Numbered from the stretch's first letter, positions 27,335 to 36,213 are shown. The stretch is 64,000 nt of DNA from Curtobacterium salicis (GCF_011759505.1 NZ_JAAOYO010000006.1:1-64000), one strand, 5' to 3'. Numbers and translations are program-made. Notes: a model not told the origin generated them from the letters alone.

Positions 27335-27706
27335 GTGGCCGACGACCAGGAGCTGTCCCGCCATCTGACCGACGTCGCCCGAGCGACCGAGGGCGTCAGT
27401 CACGTCTTCCCGGCGCAGTCGCTCGTGCAGATCGCGGCGGACGCCGTCGCGGCCCAGCTCGAGATCCGCGACCCGGGCACGCTGGTGGACGTCCACCGTG
27501 GCGGCGGGGCCGTCCGGGTCACGGCCGAGGTCGCGGTCGACGGCGCCCGACCCGCGACGGAGACCGTGCGCGAGGTCGGCGAACGCATCCGCTCGGTCGT
27601 GGACGCCGAGCCCGGCCCGCGACCGGACACGATCACCGTCGTGGTCCGGCTCGTCGAGGACACCGTCGGGATCACGGCGGACGAGGTCGCGGCCGACCTG
27701 GTCTGA
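27335..27706 (+). CDS. Small Asp23-associated protein
   Basis: This 123-residue protein begins at GTG 27335, eight bases after the Asp23 gene, with TAGGAG as ribosome site. It alternates short strands and helices (VRVTAEVAVDGARPATETVR and DTITVVVRLVEDTVGITADE) in a way that recalls half of an Asp23 fold. It has no membrane segment. Its position as third gene of the sigma-Asp23 operon suggests a partner of the Asp23 protein. The function is not known. Confidence 0.65.
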   Translation: MADDQELSRHLTDVARATEGVSHVFPAQSLVQIAADAVAAQLEIRDPGTLVDVHRGGGAVRVTAEVAVDGARPATETVREVGERIRSVVDAEPGPRPDTITVVVRLVEDTVGITADEVAADLV

Positions 27707-27737
27707 CCCGGTCCACGGACGGCACGCGGCGACGACG

Positions 27738-29156
27738 TCAGGAGCGGGACCGGGGCATGAACAGGGCGAGCCCGAGCGGGATCGAGCTCAGCCCGAAGAC
27801 CCACCAGAACGTGCCGGCGAACGCTCCGACCACCGCTGTCTGGGTGGCGGCACCGGCGACGAAGTGCTCGAGGACCACCGCGACGACGGTCACGCCGAAG
27901 GGTGCGCCGACACGTTGGACGATGCTGAACGCCGCGCTCCCTCGCGGGGTCTCGGCCTGACTGAGGCTCGCGAAGGCCAGGGTCATGACCGGCAGTGACG
28001 CCGCTCCCATCCCGAAGCCCTGGACGAACTGGGCGGCGAGCAGCAGGACCGTGTCGCCGCTGGCACCGGCCGTGGCGAACGGGACGATGCCGAGCATGAG
28101 CAGGACGACGCCGCCCGCCACGACGACCCGCTGGTCGACCCGGGCGAACACCTTCCGGCTGAGCACGATGAACACGATCGTGCCGAGTCCCTGCGGCACG
28201 AGCAGCAGCCCCGTCTGCAGCACGCTGACGCCGCGGACCTGCTGGTACCAGAGCGGCAGGAGGAACATCAGCGCGTACATCGAGAACCCGCCGACGAAGG
28301 TGATGACGCTGGACAGGCCGAAGCTGCGCCGGGTGAACACACGGACGTCGACCAGGGCGTGTGTCCCACGGCGGAGCGCGGTGAGGACGAACGACACGAG
28401 GAGCGCCACCCCGACCGTGAGGGGGAGCCACGCCTGCACCGCACCGAACCCCTCGGAGCCGGTGAGCTGGCTGACGCCGAAGGCGACGAGAGCGACGCTC
28501 GGGGTGAGCAGCACGAAACCGAGCAGGTCGAACCGGTGTCCGCGCTGAGCGGCCGCGGCCGGGAGGTACCGCGGTGCGAGCACGAGCGCGGCGAGGCAGA
28601 TCGGGACGTTCACGAAGAACAGCCAGTGCCAGCTGATCGACTGGACGATCGAGCCGCCGATGATCGGCCCGAGGATCGGCGCGAGCTGCCCGATCAGGCC
28701 GATCGTCGCGATCGCCCGGCCGATCCGTTCGCGGCCGGCGGCACGGGTCAGGATCGTGATCGTCACGGGGAGCACCAGTCCGGCGCCGAGGCCCTGGAGC
28801 ACCCGGAACACGACGAGTGACGGCAACGACCACGCCAGGCCGCACAGCAGCGAGCCGACCGTGAACAGGCCGACGGCGACCATCCACGTGGCGCGGGCAC
28901 CGATCCGTTCGGAGAGCCATCCGGACACCGGGATCACCGAGACGTAGGCGAGCAGGTAGCCGGTCGCGATCCACTGCGTGTCCGCCACGGGTGCGTGGAA
29001 CACGTGGTGGAGGTGGTCGAGCGCGATGTTCACGATGGTCGTGTCGAGGAGCGTCGTGAGGGCTCCGAGCACCAGCACGAGGCTGATGGCGTTGAGTCGC
29101 CGGTCGCTGACCGGGGCGGTGTCGGTGGACGGTGGGGGAGTGCTGGTCGTCGTCAT
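27738..29156 (-). CDS. MFS transporter, DHA2 family
   Basis: This 472-residue polytopic protein is an EmrB/QacA-type exporter: LLDTTIVNIAL in helix 1, SGWLSERIGAR (motif A) after helix 2, and the motif-C-like GPIIGGSIV in helix 5. It is predicted to pump out a drug or other amphiphile using protons. The start at 29156 (ATG) is preferred to an in-frame GTG at 29165, which would place the start in the operator. It is divergent from a TetR gene, with a perfect palindrome between them. Confidence 0.88.
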   Translation of the reverse strand: MTTTSTPPPSTDTAPVSDRRLNAISLVLVLGALTTLLDTTIVNIALDHLHHVFHAPVADTQWIATGYLLAYVSVIPVSGWLSERIGARATWMVAVGLFTVGSLLCGLAWSLPSLVVFRVLQGLGAGLVLPVTITILTRAAGRERIGRAIATIGLIGQLAPILGPIIGGSIVQSISWHWLFFVNVPICLAALVLAPRYLPAAAAQRGHRFDLLGFVLLTPSVALVAFGVSQLTGSEGFGAVQAWLPLTVGVALLVSFVLTALRRGTHALVDVRVFTRRSFGLSSVITFVGGFSMYALMFLLPLWYQQVRGVSVLQTGLLLVPQGLGTIVFIVLSRKVFARVDQRVVVAGGVVLLMLGIVPFATAGASGDTVLLLAAQFVQGFGMGAASLPVMTLAFASLSQAETPRGSAAFSIVQRVGAPFGVTVVAVVLEHFVAGAATQTAVVGAFAGTFWWVFGLSSIPLGLALFMPRSRS

Positions 29157-29165
29157 GAGCGGCAC

Positions 29166-29185
29166 ACTACACCGTGCAGTGTAGT
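29166..29185. promoter_or_regulatory. TetR operator between MFS and TetR genes
   Basis: ACTACAC and GTGTAGT form a perfect seven-base inverted repeat with a six-base centre. It lies ten bases from the MFS start and upstream of the TAGGCT -10 box of the regulator, so one dimer could control both directions. Confidence 0.7.
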
Positions 29186-29213
29186 TTCCAGCAAGGCCGG
29201 TAGGCTCGGGTTC

Positions 29214-29861
29214 GTGGGAGCTGCCGTGCCGTCGAGACCGCTCCGCCAGGGCCAGGCGGAGAAGCGATCAGCGATCATGGCCGCAGCACGGGAGCTCTTC
29301 GTGCGGGACGGTGTCGACCGCACGAGCATGGACGCGGTCGCCGCGCGGGCCGGGGTCTCCAAGCGCACCGTGTACGACTACTACGGCGACAAGCGCGGCC
29401 TGCTCCTCGGGGTCGTGGTCGACGCCGGCGAGTCCCTGGTCGCGTCCCTCCGGACAGCCCTCGACACGCACCTCTCCGACGAGGCGGACATCGCGGACAC
29501 CGCCACCCTGGAACGCGCACTCACCGAGTTCGCCGTCGAGATCGGGTCGTCGATGCTCGGCTCCTCGGACTACGCCACCACCGTCAAGCTCATCTCGGAG
29601 AACCGCACGCTGCTGCCGGAGCTGGAGCAGCACCCGCTGAGCTCCGCCCCGGAAGAAGCCCTCGCCGAGCGGATCGCACACTTCGCCGAGACCGGCCTGC
29701 TCGATGCCGACGACCCGCGGCTGGCGTCGGACCACTTCAACGCGCTCACCACCCTGCTCGCGTGGAACAACTGGATCCCGGGGGAGCCCGCGCGCGCCGA
29801 GGTCCGTGACGTCATGACGAGCGGCGTGCACGCGTTCATGCGGGCGTACGGCGCACGCTGA
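29214..29861 (+). CDS. TetR-family transcriptional regulator
   Basis: This 215-residue regulator has the TetR DNA-binding domain in its first 70 residues: KRSAIMAAARELFVRDGVDR, then MDAVAARAGVSKRTVYDYYG and DKRGLL. The C-terminal part is of the TetR_C AcrR/BetI-like group. GTG at 29214 lies seven bases after TAGGCT (leaderless); an in-frame GTG at 29226 is a weaker alternative. It is divergent from a DHA2 exporter and should repress it through the palindrome in between. Confidence 0.88.
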   Translation: MGAAVPSRPLRQGQAEKRSAIMAAARELFVRDGVDRTSMDAVAARAGVSKRTVYDYYGDKRGLLLGVVVDAGESLVASLRTALDTHLSDEADIADTATLERALTEFAVEIGSSMLGSSDYATTVKLISENRTLLPELEQHPLSSAPEEALAERIAHFAETGLLDADDPRLASDHFNALTTLLAWNNWIPGEPARAEVRDVMTSGVHAFMRAYGAR

Positions 29862-30003
29862 CGCGACCGGATCGCAGGGGAACACGGCCAGGCGCTCGCG
29901 CGACCCGTTCCACGAAAGTTTTCCGATCCTCCCGTCCGCCTTGTCCCGGCCACCCGCCCGTCCGTAGCGTCGACGACGGACGCACGATGCGAGGGAGCAT
30001 GCG

Positions 30004-31197
30004 ATGACGGAGGACCGGTTGCGGGTCGCCATGGTGGGCCACGGCTTCATGGGAGCCGCGCACTCGCAGGCCTGGCGGGTCGCCCCGCGCTTCTTCCCGC
30101 TCGACCGCGAGCCCGAGATGACCGTCGTCGTCGGCCGCGACCCCGAGCGCACCGAGGCCGCCCGCGCCCGCTTCGGGTGGCAGCGTGCCGAGACCGACTG
30201 GCGCCGTGTCGTCGAGGACCCCGACATCGACGTCGTCGACGTCTGCTCACCCGGGTCCTCGCACGTCGAGGTCGCGATCGCGGCACTGGAAGCCGGCAAA
30301 CACGTCCTCTGCGAGAAACCGCTCGCCAACACCGTCGCCGAGGCGGAGGCCATGGTCGCCGCCGCCGAGTCGGCCGCCGCGCGCGGGATCCGCTCGATGG
30401 TCGGCTTCAGCTACCGGCGCGTCCCCGCCCTGGCGTTCGCCCGCCAGCTCGTGCAGGCCGGCCGGATCGGCGAGGTCCGCCACGCCCGCGCGCTGTACCT
30501 GCAGGACTGGCTCACCGACGCCGACGGCCCGATGACGTGGCGACTGGACGCCTCGCTCGCCGGGTCCGGCTCGCTCGGCGACATCGGCGCACACGCCGTG
30601 GACCTCGTCGAGCACATCACGGGTGCGACGCTCGGCACTGTCAGCGGCACGCTCGAGACGTTCGTGCACGAGCGCCCGCTGCTGGCCGACGGCGTCGGCC
30701 TGTCCGGTACCGCCTCCGACCAGCGCGGACAGGTCACCGTCGACGACGCCGCCTGGTTCACCGGCCGACTGACGGGAGGCGCGGCCCGCCCCGGTGGGAC
30801 CGTCGCCACGTTCGAGGCCACCCGGTACGCGACCGGGCGGAAGAACGGCCTGACGATAGAGATCAGCGGGTCCACCGGGGCGATCGCCTTCGACCTCGAG
30901 GCCATGAACGAACTCCACGTGTACGACACGAACGCGCCCGCGGGGGAGCAGGGGTTCCGTCGGGTGCTCGTCACCGAGCCGGAGCACCCGTACATGGCGA
31001 ACTGGTGGCCGACCGGTCACCCGATCGGCTACGAGCACACCTTCGTCCACGAGGTCGTCGACTTCGTCACGGCGATCACCAGCGGGCAGCAGCCCGAGCC
31101 GTCTTTCGCTGTCGGGCTGCACGTGCAGGACGTCCTGGACGCCGTGCAGCGGAGCGCCGCCGACGGCAGCGCCTGGACCTCCATCCCCCGCCGATGA
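30004..31197 (+). CDS. Gfo/Idh/MocA-family oxidoreductase
   Basis: This 397-residue NAD(P)-dependent dehydrogenase has VAMVGHGFMGAAHSQAW at the N-terminus and the family's catalytic EKP in AGKHVLCEKPLANT. The C-terminal domain contains GSGSLGDIGAHAVDLVEHIT, where the His-Asp pair near the substrate is found. It probably oxidises a sugar or cyclitol. The ATG is preceded by GAGGGAG. It is the first gene of an operon with a ThuA-like gene and a second Gfo/Idh gene, a layout seen in sugar-degradation clusters. Confidence 0.88.
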   Translation: MTEDRLRVAMVGHGFMGAAHSQAWRVAPRFFPLDREPEMTVVVGRDPERTEAARARFGWQRAETDWRRVVEDPDIDVVDVCSPGSSHVEVAIAALEAGKHVLCEKPLANTVAEAEAMVAAAESAAARGIRSMVGFSYRRVPALAFARQLVQAGRIGEVRHARALYLQDWLTDADGPMTWRLDASLAGSGSLGDIGAHAVDLVEHITGATLGTVSGTLETFVHERPLLADGVGLSGTASDQRGQVTVDDAAWFTGRLTGGAARPGGTVATFEATRYATGRKNGLTIEISGSTGAIAFDLEAMNELHVYDTNAPAGEQGFRRVLVTEPEHPYMANWWPTGHPIGYEHTFVHEVVDFVTAITSGQQPEPSFAVGLHVQDVLDAVQRSAADGSAWTSIPRR

Positions 31198-31232
31198 CCT
31201 TCCCTCCCCCCGATCCGCAAGGAGCACCTCCC

Positions 31233-31925
31233 GTGCAACGCCAGGCACTCGTCGTCCGCGGCGGTTGGGACGGGCACATGCCCGTCGAGACCACCGAGCT
31301 GTTCATCCCCTTCCTCCGTGAGAACGGGTTCGACGTCCGCGTCGAGGAGGGCACCGCCGTCTACGCCGACCAGTCCGTGATGGACACGATCGACCTCGTC
31401 GTGCAGGTCAACACCATGTCGACCATCGCGAAGGAGGAGTTCGACGGCCTGCAGCGTGCCGTCCTCGCCGGCACCGGGATGGCCGGCTGGCACGGCGGCA
31501 TCGCGGACTCGTACCGGGACAACGCCGACTACCTCCACATGATCGGCGGCCAGTTCGCCCACCATGCCGGCAAGCACCCGGACGAGCGCGTGGGGGAGCA
31601 GTCCGACAACTACATCCCGTACACGGTGCACGTCACCGACCTCGGTCGTGCGCACCCGATCATGCAGGGCATCGAGGACTTCGACCTGGTCAGCGAGCAG
31701 TACTGGGTGCTCAGTGACGAGTACGACGACGTCCTCGCCACCACCACCCAGGAGGCCCGTGCCTGGGACGCGTGGAACCGCCCTGTGACCTCGCCGGCGA
31801 TCTGGACCCGGCAGTGGGGCGAGGGGCGGATCTTCGTCTCGGCACCCGGGCACCGGATCGAGATCGTCGAGTCGCAGCCGGTCCGCACGATCATCGAGCG
31901 CGGCCTGCTGTGGGCCGCCCGATGA
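31233..31925 (+). CDS. ThuA-family protein
   Basis: This 230-residue protein belongs to the ThuA group (trehalose utilisation protein, glutamine-amidotransferase-like fold). Marks are LVVRGGWDGHMPVETTELFI, GTGMAGWHGGIADSY (a conserved Trp-His-Gly) and the C-terminal GRIFVSAPGHR. Members are linked to sugar catabolism, partly by converting keto-sugar intermediates, but the reaction is not settled. The start is GTG at 31233 with AAGGAG eight bases upstream; an ATG at 31194 overlapping the previous stop is the alternative. It lies between two dehydrogenase genes in one operon. Confidence 0.82.
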   Translation: MQRQALVVRGGWDGHMPVETTELFIPFLRENGFDVRVEEGTAVYADQSVMDTIDLVVQVNTMSTIAKEEFDGLQRAVLAGTGMAGWHGGIADSYRDNADYLHMIGGQFAHHAGKHPDERVGEQSDNYIPYTVHVTDLGRAHPIMQGIEDFDLVSEQYWVLSDEYDDVLATTTQEARAWDAWNRPVTSPAIWTRQWGEGRIFVSAPGHRIEIVESQPVRTIIERGLLWAAR

Positions 31926-33037
31926 GCGCCGGAGTCGCGGGTGACGCCGGTCCTCGTGCTGCCGCTCCGCTGCGGGTCGGGATGGTCGGCGTCGGCAACA
32001 TCAGCAAGCAGTACCTCGAGCAGTTCCCGTCGCTGCCGGACCTGCGCCTCACCGCGGTCGCCGACCTCGACACCGCCCGGGCAGCAGCCGTCGCCGACGA
32101 ACAGGGCGTCCAGGCGCTCGGTGTCGACGAGCTGCTGGCGTCCCCGGACGTCGACGTCGTCCTCAACCTGACGATCCCCGCCGCCCACGCCGACGTCGCC
32201 AGCCGGGCGCTCGCCGCGGGCAAGCACGTCTACGGCGAGAAGCCGCTGGCCCTCACCACCGCCGAGGCCGCTCCGGTCCTGGCCGCCGCGCAGGCCGCGG
32301 GCCTCCGGGTCGGCAGCGCCCCGGACACCGTGCTCGGCACCGGGATCCAGACCGCTCGGGCCGCGCTCGACGCCGGTCGCATCGGCACCCCGGTCGCCGC
32401 CGCGGTGTCCTGGAGTGCCCCGGGCCACGAGCTCTGGCACCCCGCACCCGGCTTCTACTACCAGCCGGGCGGTGGCCCGCTGCTCGACATGGGCCCGTAC
32501 TACCTGACGAGCCTCGTCACGTTCTTCGGCTCCGTGGTGCGGGTCAGCGGCAGCACGACCCGCTCGACCCGACAGCGGACGGTCGCCACCGGGCCGAACG
32601 CCGGCCAGGTCCTGCCGGTCGACGTCGACACCCACGTCGTCGCGGTCCTGGAGCACGAGGACGGCGTCGTCTCCACGGTCACGCTGTCGTTCGAGGTGTG
32701 GGCGACCGAGGCCCCGCTGTTCGAGGTGCACGGCACCGCCGGGTCCCTGTCGGTCGCCGACCCGAACCGCTTCTCGGACCCGACCCGCATCGCGACGGCC
32801 GAGGACCGGGCGTTCCAGGAGCTCCCCGTCCTCGCGGGCCACCGCGACGCCGGGCGGGGGGTCGGTCTGGCGGACATGGCGCGGGCGATCGCCTCCGGGG
32901 AGCCGCACCGGGCCTCCGGCGACCTGGCGTTCCACGTGCTCGACGTCATGGAGTCGATCGCGACCGCGGGGCGGGAGCACGCCGTCGTCGAGGTGGCGAG
33001 TCGCGCCTCCCGGCCGGCACCGGTCCCGCTCGGGTAG
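31922..33037 (+). CDS. Gfo/Idh/MocA-family oxidoreductase
   Basis: This 371-residue dehydrogenase has VGMVGVGNISKQYLEQF as nucleotide-binding motif and the catalytic EKP in AGKHVYGEKPLAL. The C-terminal half contains GGGPLLDMGPYYLTSLVTFF. It overlaps the ThuA gene by four bases (ATGA). Together with the first dehydrogenase, it probably performs sequential redox steps on one sugar, with ThuA between. No transporter or regulator is part of the unit. Confidence 0.87.
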   Translation: MSAGVAGDAGPRAAAPLRVGMVGVGNISKQYLEQFPSLPDLRLTAVADLDTARAAAVADEQGVQALGVDELLASPDVDVVLNLTIPAAHADVASRALAAGKHVYGEKPLALTTAEAAPVLAAAQAAGLRVGSAPDTVLGTGIQTARAALDAGRIGTPVAAAVSWSAPGHELWHPAPGFYYQPGGGPLLDMGPYYLTSLVTFFGSVVRVSGSTTRSTRQRTVATGPNAGQVLPVDVDTHVVAVLEHEDGVVSTVTLSFEVWATEAPLFEVHGTAGSLSVADPNRFSDPTRIATAEDRAFQELPVLAGHRDAGRGVGLADMARAIASGEPHRASGDLAFHVLDVMESIATAGREHAVVEVASRASRPAPVPLG

Positions 33038-33106
33038 CCCGCTCCGCGCCCGTCGTGTGCCAGACTTCCGTCGCTGACACTGAGGTCGGCTCAGGAGGGG
33101 AACGAG

Positions 33107-33448
33107 ATGCACCGGAACCGGGCGCCGTTCTGGATCAGGAGCATCCGGCGCCGGCCCGCAGCCGTCGTGGTCCTCTCCGCCCTGGCCGCGCTCGCCACGG
33201 TCGTGTCGGTCCTCGCCCCGATGCTCCTCCGTGCCGTGCAGCAGACGGCGCTGGACGAGGCACTGGACCACGCTGGCGTCCCGGGGACGTCGATCGCCGC
33301 CTCCGCCGACTACGACGTCGCCCAGGAACAGCCGGCAGGGCTCGTCGCGCTCGTCCGCGACGGCGCACTGCAGAACCTCGTTCGCGGCGGGGACGGAGCA
33401 GCCCTGGCCGACGAACCCGTCGCTGTCTTCGACCGCGCGCTCCGCTGA
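33107..33448 (+). CDS. Truncated FtsX-like permease N-terminus or small membrane protein
   Basis: This 113-residue protein has a basic N-terminus (FWIRSIRRRP) and one membrane helix (VVVLSALAALATVVSVLAP), followed by LLRAVQQTALDEALDHAG. That beginning resembles the N-terminus of large actinobacterial FtsX-type ABC permeases, which are several hundred residues longer. The rest (ending EPVAVFDRALR) does not continue the family. A GGAGGGGAACG ribosome site precedes the ATG, so it may still be translated as a small single-pass protein. I favour a gene remnant. Confidence 0.5.
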   Translation: MHRNRAPFWIRSIRRRPAAVVVLSALAALATVVSVLAPMLLRAVQQTALDEALDHAGVPGTSIAASADYDVAQEQPAGLVALVRDGALQNLVRGGDGAALADEPVAVFDRALR

Positions 33449-33543
33449 GTGACCGGTCACCGGGTCGAGCGACGCGGCGGCCCCGCCCGGGCCGTCGTGC
33501 CGCGGGCCGCCAGGAGGTCGGCTCGCGGCGCGGACGCACGGGG

Positions 33544-33900
33544 TCAGTCGGCCAACGGCCAGAGCCACTCGGCTTCGAGCTCACCCTCGACGAGGTCGCC
33601 CAGCTTGCCGAAGTACTCCTGCATGTGGGGCTGCTGCACGTGGCGGGCGATGTCCGCACCGGACGACCAGCGCTCGTAGAACGCGAACGCGCCCGGCTGC
33701 TCCTTCGTGGTGTGGACCGAGTACTGCTCGTGGCCCTGCTCGGCTCGGACCGACGGGATGATCGCGCGGATCGCGTCCTCGAGTTCGCGCTCCTTGCCCG
33801 CCTTCGCGCGAGCGAACCCGTAGACGGCGACCGCCGTCGGCGAGGCCAGGACGTCGGCGGGCATCAAGCCGTCGGGGACGGTGTCTTCGGTCGTGCTCAT
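33544..33900 (-). CDS. Antibiotic biosynthesis monooxygenase (ABM)-domain protein
   Basis: This 118-residue protein has a ferredoxin-like ABM fold (YgiN-like): AVAVYGFARAKAGKERELED, then IPSVRAEQGHEQYSVH, FAFYERWSSGADIARHVQQP and HMQEYFGKLGDLVEGE. Members are quinol monooxygenases or heme/flavin-free oxygenases; the activity here is not known. The start is ATG at 33900 with GAGGAACACC upstream. It is divergent from an AraC regulator and probably controlled by it. Confidence 0.83.
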   Translation of the reverse strand: MSTTEDTVPDGLMPADVLASPTAVAVYGFARAKAGKERELEDAIRAIIPSVRAEQGHEQYSVHTTKEQPGAFAFYERWSSGADIARHVQQPHMQEYFGKLGDLVEGELEAEWLWPLAD

Positions 33901-34069
33901 GGTGTGTTCCTCTTCCGGTTCTTTCGTCGAGAGCGTGCGCTCGGGACGACGTCAACGCTAGGAGCACTCGCTGGCACGATCAATGCGTGATCGGACCAGG
34001 AAGATGTCCGGAAGGACCAAGCGCTGTCGGCGGAGCGATCATCCGGGCATGTGGCCGTAGGTTCGGTCC

Positions 34070-34990
34070 ATGGACGTTCTCTCCGAGGTGCTCGACATGT
34101 CCGGTGTCCGGGGGAGCGCCGGCGCACGGATCGCGGCAGCGGGCGACTGGGGCGTCGAGTGGCTCCGGGACCGGGACGCGGTCGTGTACGCGGTCACCGC
34201 AGGCACCGCCTCCCTGGCCGTCGACGGTGAGACTCCACGGCTGCTGATGACCGGCGACGTCGTGATCCTGCCCACCGGGGCGGCGCACGCCCTGTCCAGC
34301 GCACCCGGCGTCGAAATCCACTCGTGTGACGTGGCAGCCGCGGCCGAGGCTCGTCGGCGTGGTGACGTCCTGCGCCTGGGCGACGGGGACGTGCAGACCC
34401 AGATCCTCGGCGCCTCGTACTCCCACGACGCGGCGAGCAGCACGCCCGTCTTCGCCCTCCTCCCGACGGTCGTCCACCTCCACGCGCAACAACTCGACGC
34501 CAGCGCGTCGGACATCGTCCGGCTCCTCGGACGGGAACTGGCCCGCCCCGGCCTCGCGACCGACCTCGTCCTGGACCGCCTCGTCGACGTCCTCCTCATC
34601 GAGGTCCTCCGCGTCTGGCTCGCCGCGACGCCGCAGGCCGATGCGTCATGGTGGGGAGTGCTCCGCGACCCGATCCTCCTGCGAGCCGTCACCCGGATCC
34701 ACGAGGCTCCGGGGCGCCCGTGGACGACCGAAGCACTGGCACGCGAAGCCGCGACGTCGAAGCAGACCCTGGTCCGCCGCTTCTCGACGTTCGCGGGGAC
34801 CACCCCCGGTGAGTACCTGACCCGCTGGCGGATGGACCTCGCCGCCCATCGCCTTCGGGACACCGACGACGCCCTCGAAGCGATCGCCGCGGACGTCGGC
34901 TACACCTCCGTCCACGCCTTCAGCCGGGCCTTCCGGCGGGAGCGTGCACTCCCGCCGGGGCGCTACCGGACGGCTGCCCGGACGGCGTGA
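34070..34990 (+). CDS. AraC-family regulator with N-terminal cupin
   Basis: This 306-residue regulator has an N-terminal cupin_6-type domain (LRDRDAVVYAVTAGTASLAV, GDVVILPTGAAHALSS) and a C-terminal AraC double HTH at about 215-300 (WTTEALAREAATSKQTLVRR, AIAADVGYTSVHAFSRAFRR). This domain pair is typical of AraC regulators divergent from oxidoreductase genes. ATG at 34070 lies six bases after TAGGTT, which suggests a leaderless mRNA. The ABM gene on the other strand, 169 bases away, is the likely target. Confidence 0.88.
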   Translation: MDVLSEVLDMSGVRGSAGARIAAAGDWGVEWLRDRDAVVYAVTAGTASLAVDGETPRLLMTGDVVILPTGAAHALSSAPGVEIHSCDVAAAAEARRRGDVLRLGDGDVQTQILGASYSHDAASSTPVFALLPTVVHLHAQQLDASASDIVRLLGRELARPGLATDLVLDRLVDVLLIEVLRVWLAATPQADASWWGVLRDPILLRAVTRIHEAPGRPWTTEALAREAATSKQTLVRRFSTFAGTTPGEYLTRWRMDLAAHRLRDTDDALEAIAADVGYTSVHAFSRAFRRERALPPGRYRTAARTA

Positions 34991-35000
34991 CGCACCGTCG

Positions 35001-35648
35001 TCACCGTTCGACGGTCGCCAGCGTCCGGCCGTGGCGAGCCGCGTCGCCCTCGGCACGGACCCGCAACTCGTCGGCCAGCTCCGTGAACTGGTCGGGGGCA
35101 GGGTTCACCCCGACGAGCGTGAACTCCCGCGTCACCACCTCGAGGTCGAGCTGCCAGACGTCCTCGAGGATGCGCCGCATCCAGGCGGTGGCGTGGTCCC
35201 ATCCCTCCCGGGGCGTGCCGGCGGAGTAGTTGCCCCCCTGCACCGTGACCAGGACGGCCGGCTTGCCCGCGGTGGCGGGTGCGACGCCGGGCGCCATGCG
35301 CGGATCGGTCAGCACGAGGTCGACGTAGGACTTGAAGTGCTGCGAGACGCCGAAGTTGTAGAGCGGCACGGCGAACAGCAGCGCGTCGGCACGGGTGAGC
35401 TCGTCGGTCAGCTCGCTCGCCAGGGCGACCGCGGCAACCTGGGCGGGCGTGCGCTCGGACTCGGGTGTCGCGGACGCGGCGACGGCGTCGGCCCAGGCGT
35501 CCGCGGGCAGGGGCTCGGAGCCGACGTGGCGTCGGGTCACGGCGGAGCCCGCGTGCACGGCGCTCCACTCCGCTTCGACGATGTCGCCGAGCGCTCGGCT
35601 GGTGGAGCCGTCGGTGCGGATGCTGGCGTCCAGGCGGAACAGGGTCAT
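35001..35648 (-). CDS. FMN-dependent NADH:quinone oxidoreductase / azoreductase
   Basis: This 215-residue flavodoxin-fold enzyme resembles AzoR. Visible marks are RLDASIRTDGSTSRALGD for FMN phosphate binding, AVPLYNFGVSQHFKSYVD and VTVQGGNYSAGTPREGWDH. It would reduce quinones or azo compounds by two electrons with NAD(P)H. It is divergent from an HxlR regulator 124 bases away with a GTTAC-N5-GTAAC palindrome in between, the usual arrangement for quinone-responsive control. Confidence 0.88.
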   Translation of the reverse strand: MTLFRLDASIRTDGSTSRALGDIVEAEWSAVHAGSAVTRRHVGSEPLPADAWADAVAASATPESERTPAQVAAVALASELTDELTRADALLFAVPLYNFGVSQHFKSYVDLVLTDPRMAPGVAPATAGKPAVLVTVQGGNYSAGTPREGWDHATAWMRRILEDVWQLDLEVVTREFTLVGVNPAPDQFTELADELRVRAEGDAARHGRTLATVER

Positions 35649-35690
35649 GACACTCCTTCGATCGTCCCCGGGTCGGCGACCCGGGCTACA

Positions 35691-35705
35691 GTTACGATCA
35701 GTAAC
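35691..35705. promoter_or_regulatory. HxlR-type operator
   Basis: GTTAC-GATCA-GTAAC is a perfect five-base inverted repeat between the azoreductase and HxlR genes. Further GTTAC copies follow at about 35725 and 35743. HxlR/HypR regulators bind such short GTAC-like repeats. Confidence 0.55.
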
Positions 35706-35772
35706 CCTGCCTGCCGGGCTCGCGTTACCGCAAACGACCCCCTGTTACCCGGCAGTGACCACGGGAGACCGG

Positions 35773-36213
35773 ATGACGGACCAGACAGCACTGGAGCGGT
35801 TGCACGCCCGGCTCGACCAGTCCATGCCGACGATGGCCGAGCTCTGCACCGGCGAGGACCCGGACCTCTTCCGGTCGCTGCTGGCACGCATGGGCGACAA
35901 GTGGACGCTGCTGGTGATCGGCGTGCTCGGTGACGAACGCCGACGGTTCACCGAGCTCTCCGAGGTCATCCCGGGCATCTCGCGCCGGATGCTGACCGTG
36001 ACCCTGCGCGCACTCGAGCGCGACGGGCTCGTGTCGCGGACGGTCCACGCCCAGGTGCCGCCCCGCGTCGACTACGAGCTCACCGACCTCGGACGGTCGC
36101 TCCAGCACGTGGCCCTGGAGCTCGCCGACTGGGTGCGGGAACACCAGCGGACGCTCGCCGGCAACCGGCAGGCCTTCGACGGCGACGGCGACCGCGACGA
36201 CAGCGGTCGATGA
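35773..36213 (+). CDS. HxlR-family transcriptional regulator
   Basis: This 146-residue winged-helix regulator has the HxlR core: LFRSLLARMGDKWTLLVIGV, then RFTELSEVIPGISRRMLTVT, LRALERDGLVSRTVHAQVPP and RVDYELTDLGRSL. The single Cys in ELCTGED near residue 27 could be the redox- or quinone-sensing residue used by several family members. The start is ATG at 35773 after GGGAGACC. It is divergent from the azoreductase and is probably its repressor, released by quinones or electrophiles. Confidence 0.88.
   Translation: MTDQTALERLHARLDQSMPTMAELCTGEDPDLFRSLLARMGDKWTLLVIGVLGDERRRFTELSEVIPGISRRMLTVTLRALERDGLVSRTVHAQVPPRVDYELTDLGRSLQHVALELADWVREHQRTLAGNRQAFDGDGDRDDSGR

Noticed and set aside
31194-31232. 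ATG at 31194 as the ThuA start
   Set aside because: The extra 13 residues are Pro-rich and unlike the family, and the AAGGAG site is positioned for GTG at 31233. It remains possible because of the ATGA overlap.
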